Positions 42,301-51,455 of a DNA stretch of 60,000 nucleotides are shown here, piece after piece. This DNA comes from Symsagittifera roscoffensis (taxonomy: Eukaryota; Xenacoelomorpha; Acoela; Convolutidae). Numbering within the stretch: position 1 is the stretch's first letter; the number at the start of each line of letters is the position of its first letter. Both the position numbers and the translations under genes were made by a program. Location of the stretch: assembly GCF_963678635.1 (NCBI RefSeq), contig NC_087067.1, positions 8,789,716 to 8,849,715 on the forward strand, written 5' to 3'. The notes under the pieces are model-generated. The model searched no databases. It had not been told where the DNA came from and was given only the letters and a program-made list of their open reading frames with translations.

Positions 42301-45300
42301 GCGTTGCCTAAAACGATGGCTTTTCTCAAATCGTTGTCTTCGAGTGGCAAAAGAAAAGTACTGGACTTTCGTCTCGTTCAGTCACTTTATCATAGGCAGG
42401 GGTGTAAAAAACATTGTAAGTCGAAAATGCAGTGAGGACTCGTATAAAGTTCGTGATAAATTTTTTCCATGAAACTTCTTAAAATATTCTCACGCTCAAA
42501 GTTGATGTTCCTCGGTTTGACCAGTTGATCCAGTTTTTTCGAGTTTTATCAAAAATGGTCATTCACATTTAGTTCTTTTTGAAGTTCAACGAGTTTCAGG
42601 GCCCTTGTGCGGTCATTTGTTTTCTTTGCGGTCAATGACTTTTTTCCAAAGGTCTTTTGGCTATGTATTAAATCAACACAAATTATTTAAAAATCAAGTA
42701 TAAAAAGGTTATTTAGTACAATTTTTGGGTTTGAGGATTTTAATTTTTCAAGCAGACGGTGAAAGCACAAGAGTTTTTGAGGGTGTGAGGGGTTCTTTAA
42801 AAAGACCAAACTTTACCAAACTTTCCAAAACAATTATAGGCACCCAAATTCTTCTCAAATTACCATATCTTAGCGCCGAAAGCGTCTTTAGAGAGACTTT
42901 AGATTGTAAAAAATAGCTGTAGTAAAATGACGAGTCAATTATATTTGTACGTTTTTAAGTGTCAATGAGCGCAGTACAGACACTATTGACGGTCGAGATG
43001 ATTTTTTCTTCAGCAGAATGTATAACTTGCTCCTGCTCAAGTTTGACCTTCCATGCTTCGCTTCTGGACTTCTGATAAAGTTCAGCTAACGTGTCGTTGT
43101 TAAAAGGAAGGCAAACTCCTCTATCTAACTGCAAAATGCAAACCGACTTTGATTTTCTGAATTTGCACCGGATGAAAATAATTATCCAGTTTTTTCAAAC
43201 TGGATACTTATGTAGTTTTTCAAATGGGTTTCTTTTATCAAAAACAGTCAAGCAAATTTTTTTGAAGTTCAAAGGTTTCTAGACGTACATATTTTACTCT
43301 TACAATTCCGAAATTTGTTTTTTTTTTCAAAAACAAGTAATTATTCAATGAAACTTTTCCAATTGCTTAATGGCTTACGATATCTTTTTAAGGATGCTTC
43401 ATTATAAAAAGTACTTTAAACATAAAATTACACAAAAACATTCATAATTGAAACTTTGAAATTTTCAGAAAATAACTTAAACTCAAGTATATCCCTGCTT
43501 AAAAGGACCTCTTTCCATCATTACTCGCTCTTCAACGGCGCAGATCGGACTGAAGAAGTTCACCTGGACATTATTCTGAACGGCAAAAAACTCTTCTCTA
43601 AACTCAAGCAGTCAGGTTTCCTGACTGCGTATTCCCTGGATTCTTGCTACGAAACAGATTTTCTATACTATACTAATCTCACTCGGTTAACTCTCAAGGA
43701 GCGGTAAGTAAAAAACTGGAAAAAAAAACAATATTTTAGTTTGCTCGAATGATGTCAATTGGTTTGGCAGCTGCAGTAACCCGGTTGAGATGCTCACATT
43801 AGGTTTCCATTCTTAAAATTGAGCATAATTTCAGTACTTGATCAAAAAAGAATATTAGAGACAAGGGTTTGAGTCAAAACATACAACGACAGTCGAAACC
43901 GTTTAAATAGAACATTTGATTGATTTTAAACAAGTGAATGAAAAATTGACCGAGATAAAATCAAAATCGAGAAGTCGCAAAACTTCTAATTTTACCTCTA
44001 ATTCCATTTTGATTTTTTGCGGTTTGATTTGTGATTTCTTTTTAAGTTCAAAGCATTTCCATTGTGAACGGAAAGGCAAACTCTATTATCGAACAGCAAA
44101 AGTATAAAGGTCGCAAAAACGTTATTGAATTCTGATTTCGAAGATTGAAATTAAATATCAGATATAAAAGTTTTATGTAGGCGAAATAAACATTTTACGT
44201 TTTGTTCCAGTTTTTTCAAAATGGGTTAATTTTAACAAAAATAAAGTCCATCATATTATTAACGCGTAAGCGGGGAGTTAATCCGTCTTAGATATCGTTC
44301 CAATTTGGTTGAAAGAAGCTTGTTTGCCATAATTAATTTGTTACAAGGAGCGGTATCTATCCTTTTGTACTTTATATGGCGTGTGGGGGGATGACTCTCA
44401 TAAAAAACTTCAAATTTCAGAAAAACAAAGCTTTTATCTTGTTTTATTACATTTAACTTTTTAATGTTATTACTGATCCATAAACCTTAAAAGGCAGTCA
44501 GAACATTCAGGGCTCCGCCCTGATACGAGCAGTCTTGTTTTTTTAAATTTCGAATGGTAGAAAAAACGAAAAATGGGCAGTACAAACCAAAATTTGACTG
44601 GAGCTAAATACCACCCGTAGCACAAATTTTTCGTCACATGAACAATACGATACATAATTCAGCGTAAATTGCTATTGGAATTAGCATCATTATTATTGTT
44701 CGTTTTCGAATAAAGAGAGGAAACCGTTTGATTAGTTCTTAATTAACTCAATACACAAAAAGTTTGTGCGTATTATCCGCACTTATAAATGTTCCAGATT
44801 TAAATGAGGCAACTTAATTAGTTATATCAAATACACTCTAGTTTATGCACTAAATATTCGATAATCGAACGTCCGAGTTTTACAGTTAAAAGAGAAAAGT
44901 TAAAGAGCTTGCGGAACAATTTGGGTTTTTTGATTCAGTTACATAAAACTAAACACATAGCGTGGTTTTATTTTTATTCTTATTCTGTCGTGATCAGTGG
45001 CTTGCATAAAAGTTTGTATATAATTATAATGGGGCGGTTTGATTTTATATTCAAGAAAACTTAAAAATTAATGCAACGAAACCTGATTTAAAAAAAGTTT
45101 CAGGTACCGTCAACTAAATGCATTGATGGAAAGCAACAAAATGGATAACATCGGCTTCCATATTATTTCCTGCGAGATTCTACGGGCATCCTTTAACAAC
45201 AAAGATGTTTACACCGCGAATGAAAAGTGTTTCAACGGCCGAAGATTGACAGAACTGCAAATGGGTCACATTATGAAACTACAGAAATTTTGGAAACTCC

Positions 45301-45898
45301 ACGATCGAAAGTTTGTGACTTTTTCTGAATTCAATCTCAACCATAATCCGAGTTATTCCAGCATAAAACATATAGATGGTGCTCTTACTGAGTATTTATC
45401 GGAGGTATCAGTGATTTTAGTTGAGACGTGTATTTTTCGCACCTCCAATTGCAATTCATTTATAAAAAATTTTTATACTAAAAAATTACACTAATATGTA
45501 ATTTTGTCCGATCAAAAACACAGCTCAGGCTTCCTAAATTTTATTGTACTTGTTCAAAGACACTTCCAGAGTGTACTTTTTTTCTGATAACAGAAGTTAC
45601 CTCATTTTCAGCTAAAAAAACGGATTTTTTTTTATTTTCAATAATTTTTCTTATTTATAAAGACAAGTGCACACCTATTAACAGAATAACAAACAAATTT
45701 TTAGATATTTTATTTTCGAAACTTATTATCTGTCGCAAAAACTGTCATAAATTAGAGTAACTAATGAACTTTTTCTCGTCTAAGATCACTGAATCTAACA
45801 GGCGTCAGAAATGGACGACATGATTACCATTTTATATTCTGATCACGGCAACAAATGGAGTGAATATTTAAAATTCCAATATCCAGAGTCACATATAG
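27350..45898 (+). CDS. Gene B: DUF229 family protein, N-terminal seven exons
   Basis: Proposed exons: 27350-27436, 28734-28855, 31890-32087, 41946-42415, 43469-43703, 45104-45404, 45802-45898. Exon 1 encodes a membrane anchor or signal (LLLVVFVIFCFLLSF) and ends CCAGAG before GTTTGT. Exon 3 is Cys-rich; exon 4 has INIMFFDSTSR, the family's N-terminal metal/nucleophile region; exon 5 has LFNGADRTEE; exon 6 CFNGRRLTEL and NHNPSYSSIKHID; exon 7 SDHG. Phases agree at joints 1-2, 2-3, 3-4, 5-6 and 6-7. The best exon 4 donor (GTAAGT) joined to the exon 5 acceptor gives a TAA at the junction, so either an extra exon or another donor is used, or the gene is broken. Exons 6 and 7 have the same length and phase as in gene A. 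The last exon ends ATAG before GTTAAA, and no later exon was found. Confidence 0.6.
27579..28137. mobile_element. Possible foldback element with GGATCAATTGAGCAAT ends
   Basis: GGATCAATTGAGCAAT begins the segment and its inverse ATTGCTCAATTGATCC ends it. A second inner pair, AATTGAGCTATTTCCCTCC against the inverse of GGAAGATAGCTCAAT, is also present. No clear target duplication. It lies in the first intron of gene B. Between the ends I see no transposase. Confidence 0.5.
28856..31889. other. Gene B intron 2, mostly unannotated
   Basis: AT-rich intron of about 3 kb. A block at about 29990-30135 (ACACTGTGAAGTTTTTTC ... GACCCGTTTCC ... TGATACCTGA) recurs in diverged form at about 31398-31525 (ACACTGAGAAGTTTTTTT ... 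GACCCGTTCC ... TGATACCTGA), a dispersed or local repeat of about 130-150 bp. No exon is supported in it. Confidence 0.45.
32132..32326 (+). CDS. Possible small secreted protein, 64 aa
   Basis: The frame starts with a hydrophobic signal-like segment (FLAFFELSVLLAFA, then QE) and continues as a polar 45-residue peptide rich in Phe, Glu and Arg. It lies in the third intron of gene B, 45 bases after exon 3. No family is recognised and no Cys pattern is present. It may be chance. Confidence 0.25.
   Translation: MSIGFLAFFELSVLLAFAQELMFRILKNDDFEEFEQFIRWHFYEREVPRNINYDRQVPHAFRML
33508..33906 (-). pseudogene. Minus-strand coding remnant, probable C-terminal exons, unrecognised
   Basis: Two adjoining open segments in different frames read as protein. 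33700-33906 contains GLVGTWFEKGSKVRTISPP and ends near a GTTAAA donor. 33508-33699, open without an ATG near its start, contains NKLYLMGTEEKRQIVDNLKN and YRFVQIRARTGGKLFDKW and ends in a TAG. Together they look like the last two exons of a gene antisense inside intron 3 of gene B. The acceptor between them is weak. I do not recognise the family. Confidence 0.35.
34118..34459 (-). pseudogene. Minus-strand open frame paralogous to 48238-48474
   Basis: The frame includes KLDIKPNIKFSSAKVKYCLL and, after a CTGACAG-type acceptor, KRLFKWFPNWWITCRLKSFD down to a TAG. DNA around it is alignable with 48.2-48.5 kb, where the corresponding frame reads PKLDIEISFLFRF. It is probably part of a duplicated, now diverged gene. 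Function unknown. Confidence 0.3.
35111..36640. other. Intronic stretch, no gene supported
   Basis: AT-rich sequence inside intron 3 of gene B. A frame at 36058-36363 is open but low in complexity, and I do not support it. Nothing else is seen. Confidence 0.35.
36640..36945 (+). other. Plus-strand coding-like segment with a frame change
   Basis: Up to 36788 one frame reads as protein without a Met start (contains HPEEVVHWLSHLFRVKNLG and IPTQTLPSAIASIQDGSL). From 36788 another frame continues (AEIPSHYFHHVQDFDFIR). The two look like pieces of one coding sequence separated by a frameshift or intron. Family not recognised. Confidence 0.25.
37022..39569. other. Intronic stretch up to the gap, nothing supported
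   Basis: AT-rich DNA without a convincing exon, RNA gene or element. Minus frames at 37524-37742, 37810-38007 and 38429-38614 are short and unsupported. Confidence 0.35.
39570..39769. other. Assembly gap, 200 N
   Basis: A run of exactly 200 N. The round size suggests a scaffold gap of set length. A near-tandem repeat lies directly to its right. Confidence 0.99.
39828..40022 (+). repeat. Direct repeat, about 139-bp period, beside the gap
   Basis: GCATTTAATTACAGAAGGTT...GATTCAAAA at about 39829 and GCATTTAAGTACAGAAGGTT...GATTCAAAA at about 39968 share about 55 bases. More copies may lie in the gap. Confidence 0.6.
40023..40491. other. No gene seen
   Basis: Downstream (minus sense) of the ORF1-like relic. 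No endonuclease or reverse transcriptase motif could be found in it. Confidence 0.35.
40492..41183 (-). pseudogene. Relic resembling LINE (CR1/Sam-type) ORF1 protein
   Basis: Segment 40830-41183 reads as a coiled coil (TSLLTRIDSLEFVLNE, then VFDLEKRVNFQERYSSKE) with one in-frame TGA at 40986-40988. The LEKRVN..ER..SKECLIF pattern is like the coiled-coil to RRM boundary of LINE ORF1 proteins. In a shifted frame (about 40805 down to 40492) it continues with VLKFFYFSDEDEIFGTRRML and KSIFMNERSPKLEKETKR, like the RRM and C-terminal domain of such proteins. The stop and the frameshift make it non-functional. No reverse transcriptase frame was found beside it. A host gene with a related fold is the alternative. 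Confidence 0.45.
42416..43468. other. Gene B intron 4
   Basis: Begins GTAAGT and ends ATTTTCAG. It may hide a short exon, because the direct joint of its flanking exons creates a stop. I could not find a convincing one. Confidence 0.4.
43704..45103. other. Gene B intron 5
   Basis: Begins GTAAGT directly after GGAGCG and ends AGTTTCAG. The phase is consistent with its neighbours. Nothing else is seen inside. Confidence 0.5.
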
Positions 45899-46348
45899 GT
45901 TAAAACTTAGTATGATAGATTTTGATGTGTGCGTTAACCTGAACTTTTTGCAAGCCGGATTTCTCAGTATAAAAGAAGCCAAAGTTGGTCGCACAGCAAG
46001 TCAAAAAAATTTTTGTTCCATATCCTGACGGCATAATTGAAGTAGTTTTGTTTCGTATCCCGGGTCTTAAGGGGTCCATCATAAGTGGGTGATCCTCACG
46101 TGAAGTACAATCCTAGGAAGTTGATTCTGAAATTTTTGAAGGACTCTTATCCTAAAATTTTGTAAATTACTGAAATTTCCCACCCCTAAAGTAAAATACC
46201 CCTTTTTTAGGGTCTTGTTGACCCTAGCTTAGCAACCGGAACCCAATTCATTAAATCCTTCTAAATCTCCCTAGAATGGGCGCCTTTTTGCTCAATAACT
46301 TTATTTAATCTTCCTAATTCCTGAACCTTTCTTTTTGGTCCTAGTTTC

Positions 46349-46567
46349 ATGCGTATATCTTATCCTGGCTTTTTTTTTCTTGTCGTTGGGTGTTTTTTAT
46401 GCTACGAAAATTTGGTTATTAAAAGTGAACCAAAAACTTTCGCGCATTGGTTGTGTCAAAAAGGTTATGTGCCTGAAGCTATTTGTGTTAAAACAGTGAT
46501 TGGTCCCATACAAAAATTGGTTGAAGTTAAACAAAAATTAGCTAATATTTTACAAACAGCACAGTAA
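46349..46567 (+). CDS. Possible small secreted protein, 72 aa
   Basis: The frame begins with a strong signal-like segment (SYPGFFFLVVGCFLCYENL) and continues as a polar helix-prone peptide with two Cys (HWLCQKGYVPEAICVKTVIG) and a Lys/Gln-rich tail. It lies 450 bases after the last visible exon of gene B, in paralogous block 2. The corresponding part of block 1 (about 33136) has a stop after eight codons. No family recognised. Confidence 0.35.
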   Translation: MRISYPGFFFLVVGCFLCYENLVIKSEPKTFAHWLCQKGYVPEAICVKTVIGPIQKLVEVKQKLANILQTAQ

Positions 46568-47660
46568 AAATCATCTCAAAATTTATTTCAGAGCTCCTTT
46601 TTCTCGTAGCCCTATTACTGAGTGGGGCCGCTCAAAAAACCCCAATCTGCAAAATGAACTCGGGTGAACTGTTATCAGCTTCCTTGTATGTGTTCGCCAC
46701 TCAGTATCCATGTATGTTTTCTTGAAGTATTTTTTCTTCGGCGGCCGTGTGACCACAGGGAACATTGGAAATCCTGTCAAAAAAGAGAAAAACATTTTGA
46801 ATCAAGTTTGATTTGGTTTCAGGTGATAATGCAAGTTTGTTTTGGTTCACTGTCATGTTATTATGACGTTTAGAAACAAAATTGTATTTGTACACTCTCA
46901 TTGTTTTCCCAGTCAATAATATGCACCTGAAAGTTTGGTGCACCAATTTTCGTTGAGCAGTTCGTTTTATCATTTCGACACTCAACTGTTGTGTGCCTTC
47001 TGAATAGAATCAGTAGTATGTTTTTCTATAATGCAAGGGGAGTTTTCTCCCTACTTTAGTTCTTAGAAATTTGATCTACACCGAATAAAACTTTGTTCTT
47101 TTTACCAAAAAGCAGAAAACTCGAAGATCAGACGAACAAAGTTTTCAGCTAATTCAGTGTTAGGCCACAATGTATAATGTCACCTAAATCAGCTATTTTC
47201 CCGTAGTTCATTGCAAAAAATAAGTGGGAGGGAGGGAGGATGGTGGTGTGGTTTTTTTTGTAAAAAAGTAACAATGTGGTGGAACTGTGATTTAAGTTGG
47301 GGTTTTTACTCACCACTAAGGATGATCGAATACCGTTTTGATTCAAGGGCTTTGAGTTCTCTGATAGGCATCCCCTCAGTCTTCAAACTTCAACACAATT
47401 TTCTTGTTTTTATGGTCGTAACCGAACTAGCCCTCTGCATAAATCGCAGAGTCGAAGTCAGCGTTTGTTTTATGTAAGCCTGGTTTAACATCGACATCTT
47501 TTTGGCACAATTAAAACTCTTCTTTTTGGAGTACAGTAATTCCAAATATAGGTTCAATTTCGTTTTTTGATAATGAAACTGCAACACGAACCGCGTGGCC
47601 ATCCTAAGATGGTTGCACCACTTATCAAGGGTTTTCCCATAATATTTTGTTACTCACAAG

Positions 47661-48067
47661 CTAATTGTGGCTAATTGATCTTTGAATTTGAAAGTTCTTG
47701 ATCGTAATCAGAGGTGTTTTTTGATGAATTTCCATCTCATTGTTTAAAGTCTTCAGCTTCTTTCTTCCTAATTTAGACTTCAATGTCTTATCGAATTTTG
47801 AGTTAGCAATTAGCTCGTGAAGGTTCTCTTGGAATTTATTTACTGCGGTTTTTTGTAGGCAAGTGTTCAGGTAGACAAAATGTGTCATTTAGTTTTTCTG
47901 GCGGAACTGAAAATTTTTTCGGAGATGAGTATTTTTTCACAGCTCGTGGTACCAATTACGGGTAAATAATGAAAAGCATAGACTTCTTTAGGGCGCAAGG
48001 TCTGCAAAAAAATCAGCCTGTTTGGCAGTGTGGTGGTTCCCATTGGTGAGCAGTAGGGAGAATTCAT
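47661..48067 (-). other. Minus-strand coding-like segments, unassigned
   Basis: Two neighbouring frames (47885-48067 and 47661-47888) read as plausible protein, for example LRPKEVYAFHYLPVIGTTSC and KFQENLHELIANSKFDKTLK. They lie downstream, in minus sense, of the FTH-like segment and may be exons of the same or a neighbouring gene. No domain is recognised. Confidence 0.25.
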
Positions 48068-48237
48068 GGCATTGTATAGGATTTATTGGTGAGCAGTATG
48101 ACTTCTGTTTACTTTTGAAATATTGGAAAATTGAATAATGACAATGAGCAGTGTTTCATTACTTCCCCGTATAAATTATTCGCTATAATATTGAGGAAGT
48201 AGTTTGATGGTTCTGAGGGTTAAAATTTTTGTTTCCG

Positions 48238-48474
48238 TTAAAAAAACCGGCCCGCGTAAACCGAGTACGTGCCTCCTCGTATCATTCGGTGCTCACAATC
48301 CAGATGTTCCCGATTCGATAGGATTTTCAGATCGGGCTTATAAACTTTTGAAATCAAGTCCCCACATAGTAATTTTGATAGCGAAGCTTTTTGACACTCA
48401 TGAGGAAAAAAATAACCATCGTTGAACCTGAACAGAAAACTGATTTCTATGTCTAGTTTTGGTATGAAATACAA
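48238..48474 (-). other. Minus-strand frame paralogous to 34118-34459; coding strand unsure
   Basis: The minus frame reads PKLDIEISFLFRFNDGYFFP and is alignable with the frame at 34118-34459. The opposite strand is also open (48204-48425, with STCLLVSFGAHNPDVPDS) and looks equally protein-like, so the coding strand is not settled. Confidence 0.25.
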
Positions 48475-48657
48475 AGGGTTTGAAACGAAAAAGGAGTTTT
48501 ATCAAAGAGGTATTAGTATTTTCAAAATCAAAGTTAAGTTTGCTAATCGAAAGACGTTGATTTGACAGTTGTTTAGTCTAACAAATCTGTCCAAATTTAT
48601 CAGATCCAATGGCATTTTCTATTCCCCATGGTTTTTTGTAGATTTCGAGATACTAGA

Positions 48658-49014
48658 TTAGAAATTTGTTTTTCTTTTTCCACCGTCTAGTTGTGGAGTA
48701 GATACGCTGTAATAAGCTGCACCAAAACAGTATAGAAAGCAATTGTTATCTTCTTGAGCTGTGATTTTCGTGAGAATAGTAGAAACAGCGCTCAGTACTT
48801 CAGGTTAGTCGAGAAAAGATCCTGCTTCTTCTGGCGACAAGGCAATGAAACTGACTTGCAGTAATTCAATTCGATCAAATATCCATCGACTGCAATGAGA
48901 AGAGATTGAATTGATTTGATTGGCCATAAATTCAATCAGTTCCATGTACTGATCCCCACCTTTTCCATCAAAGTACACCGACAACGTCTGTATGTTTAGG
49001 AACAGCATGGTCAT
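48658..49014 (-). pseudogene. FTH (DUF38)-like F-box A family segment with in-frame TAA
   Basis: The frame 48808-49014 reads QTLSVYFDGKGGDQYMELIE ... FDRIELLQVSFIALSPEEAG. This follows the pattern of the FTH domain of nematode F-box A proteins: an aromatic-rich start, a helix, then a 'core-L--V-----L--EE' strand/helix. A TAA at 48805-48807 interrupts it, and the same frame stays open for 49 more codons (PEVLSAVSTILTKITAQED) to 48658. FTH proteins are thought to bind substrates for ubiquitin ligases. A further open piece, 49054-49293 (contains GEIDALIVKEGPKNMFSVKV), may be the upstream exon. No F-box helix was found. Family assignment is by pattern only. Confidence 0.4.
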
Positions 49015-49399
49015 TTCGTAAGTTTCAGTTTACCCGTCTTGCACAGCGAGAATTTAGATCATCCCCACTTTCACAGAGAACATATTTTTTGGGCCCTCTT
49101 TGACTATTAGAGCGTCAATTTCTCCTTGTTTTGCACCTTGACTTGAAGCAAGTTCATTTTTTCTCCATTTTTTTTTTCGATTTTTTTGGCGATATTTACC
49201 CCTGAATACATTTTCCGTTGTCGCAGCAGAATTACTCGAGACACTCTTCATAAACCGTTTGAGGAGAAGGAGGAGGAAGTATTTTGTAAGCATTTATTCA
49301 TGTTCATGTATTCTCTAATTCTTCTGGAGCTCAATCTTTTTGCGCATTGCGGGCAATTGCCATGTGTCGCGATAAAAGTTCTGCTAAGTTGAAAATAAT

Positions 49400-50980
49400 T
49401 AGATAATTTAGGAACAATTCAAGATTGTAATTTTCGTGAATTTCAATGAACCCGTCTTGCACAGCGAGAATTTAGATCATCCCCACTTGCACATGGACAA
49501 CTAAGGGTTAGCAACTTCTCGGGGAAGCTTTACATTGAACCTGACTTTTCTTCTAACTAAATTTGACTGGGAATCAGTAATTTTTTTAAATGATTTCAAG
49601 CCGACTTCTTGGCTTTTTTAAATACATTTCAATAAATTAAAACTATGATACAAAAATTTTGAGATTATTTTGCCATCAACTATATGAATTAGTTGAAAGT
49701 TTGAATAGAAATGGATAATATAAATTTTTTAATTTGGATATCATCAGATGCATGGTATCTAGTTCCAGATGCATGGTAAACATGGCTCTTCTAGTAATCT
49801 GCTTAGAAGGTTTTAAAAATCAAAATTTTGTTTCTTGTGATTTAGTGTTCCATGAACCATTTCATATCAGGTTTCTCAAAATTTTAAGGCATGCCCAATT
49901 GGGTTAAGAGGCAATAGCTAACCCCGCATTGATTGTCATTACGATCATCGGGAACGCTTCCCGTTTGGTAAAATCAAGTCAAACAAAAATATTGTTTGTT
50001 AACACTTAACAGAAAACTTCAAAATTTATATGTTGAAAAAAGGGATTGGTTAAGAAACAAAAAAATCTCAACGATCAATTAAAATCATCCAAGTAAAATT
50101 GACAGAATCTCAAGTCCAATTTTAATAGTTATGTTCAATATTTGAGAAACAGAAACATAATTGTCAAGTTTTTTTCCCGTCATTTTTAACGCAAATCAAT
50201 TTTTCTCATTTTGAAAGTGGGCAGAAGTGTGATATGATCTTTTTAGGAGCTATCAGATGCCTAACTATGGCTAGGGAAAAATTTTAAAACGTTTATAGCT
50301 CAATCACTGAGCAAAGATGCTTAGAGAAAATCTAACTCACGAGTGAATTGAGGGAACTAAAGTTTGGGAAAAAACGTTTGGTCTCTAACTACAATCAAAC
50401 TAACCTCACTCAATTTACCAAGTTTTTCCGAGCAGTCTTAAGGTTCATGCTGGATTTTTAAAAACCAACATAACTTTTCAGTTTTTACGCTTTCCATCAA
50501 AAACTTATCAGTTATACACGTATAACTTGAATATACACATAATAAAAAAGCACAATTAATGCTTAAAATCTTTTCGGTAACTTTGAATAAAACCTGACCA
50601 ACGACAATGGTCATAAGGTATGATGAGAGAGAGAGCAGTATCATCCTGAAAAAAATAATCCAAATGGGGTTCATCGATGAGCAAGATTTTTTATCTCTTT
50701 CCCTCTTTTTTTTATTCATTCTTAAACAATATCGAACAATTATAACAAAATAAAGTTCGGTTTATTTTTGATTTCTTAATTTTTTTATCATTGTTGTAAA
50801 CATCACATTGCCAACTTTGTTTCAATTACAAGGTGGAAGTTGAACTTACTTAAAAAAGAACTTGAAGTCAATTCGAAAAAAAAAATTGAAATGAAAATTA
50901 CCTAATAAAATAGAAAAAAATATATTTAGGTTTTGGAACTGTTGAAACTGTATTTTTCGTTTATCGGGGCATAGCAAGCT
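49400..50980. other. No gene supported
   Basis: Contains the second CCCGTCTTGCACAGCGAGAA copy (about 49453) and sequence matching 34.9-35.1 kb. A minus frame at 50438-50719 has a hydrophobic stretch but lacks other support. Confidence 0.35.
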
Positions 50981-51022
50981 GCTTTTGGAGTGCTTCCTTG
51001 CACATTATTTTGAGTCAAAAGA

Positions 51023-51133
51023 TCAATTGTGTTTGCTGTCCGTGTCGATGAAAACCGAATCTGAAGTTGATTGTTCTGGAGCTGGAGATGACTCGGGACA
51101 TTGTTGTCTGAATAATCCAGTAGGATTGGCGCT
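51023..51133 (-). other. Possible terminal exon (receptor-tail-like), strand and frame unsure
   Basis: After a TAG acceptor the minus frame reads 36 residues (contains PESSPAPEQSTSDSVFIDTD) to a TGA, like a Ser/Pro/acidic cytoplasmic tail. It lies downstream, in minus sense, of the duplicated exons at 51.5-55.9 kb. A second minus frame and a plus frame (50985-51206) are also open here, so the call is weak. Confidence 0.2.
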
Positions 51134-51455
51134 CTACATAATCACGAACACAGCCATTCTGCTAGATTGCTCGAATGAAGTTGTGTCGTTTATCTCATTT
51201 GTTTAAAAAGCCGGATAGCTCCCGTTAATAGTTGAATAATAGTACCTTCTTTTTTGGTTCTGTCAAAGCAGTAATATAGCCAAGAATTAAAGGCAAAAAG
51301 TTTATAGCCCAACTTTTGTCCTCCTAGGTGATAAGGTTTTATCATTATGGCTCAAAAAATTATCGCACAAAAAAATTATTCATGAATCAACGATGTTTCT
51401 CGTATACTGTGATCAATCAGCTTCAAATTCCGCATTGAAAATCAGTTGGTTGTTA

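Larger units (their letters stand above)
46000..49900. repeat. Diverged paralogous block, copy 2 (partner 32640-35110)
   Basis: Matches are listed under the partner block. Compared with it, this copy contains an additional segment at about 48.6-49.0 kb holding the FTH-like frame. The sequence CCCGTCTTGCACAGCGAGAATTTAGATCATCCCCACTT occurs twice inside it, at about 49034 and 49450. Confidence 0.6.
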
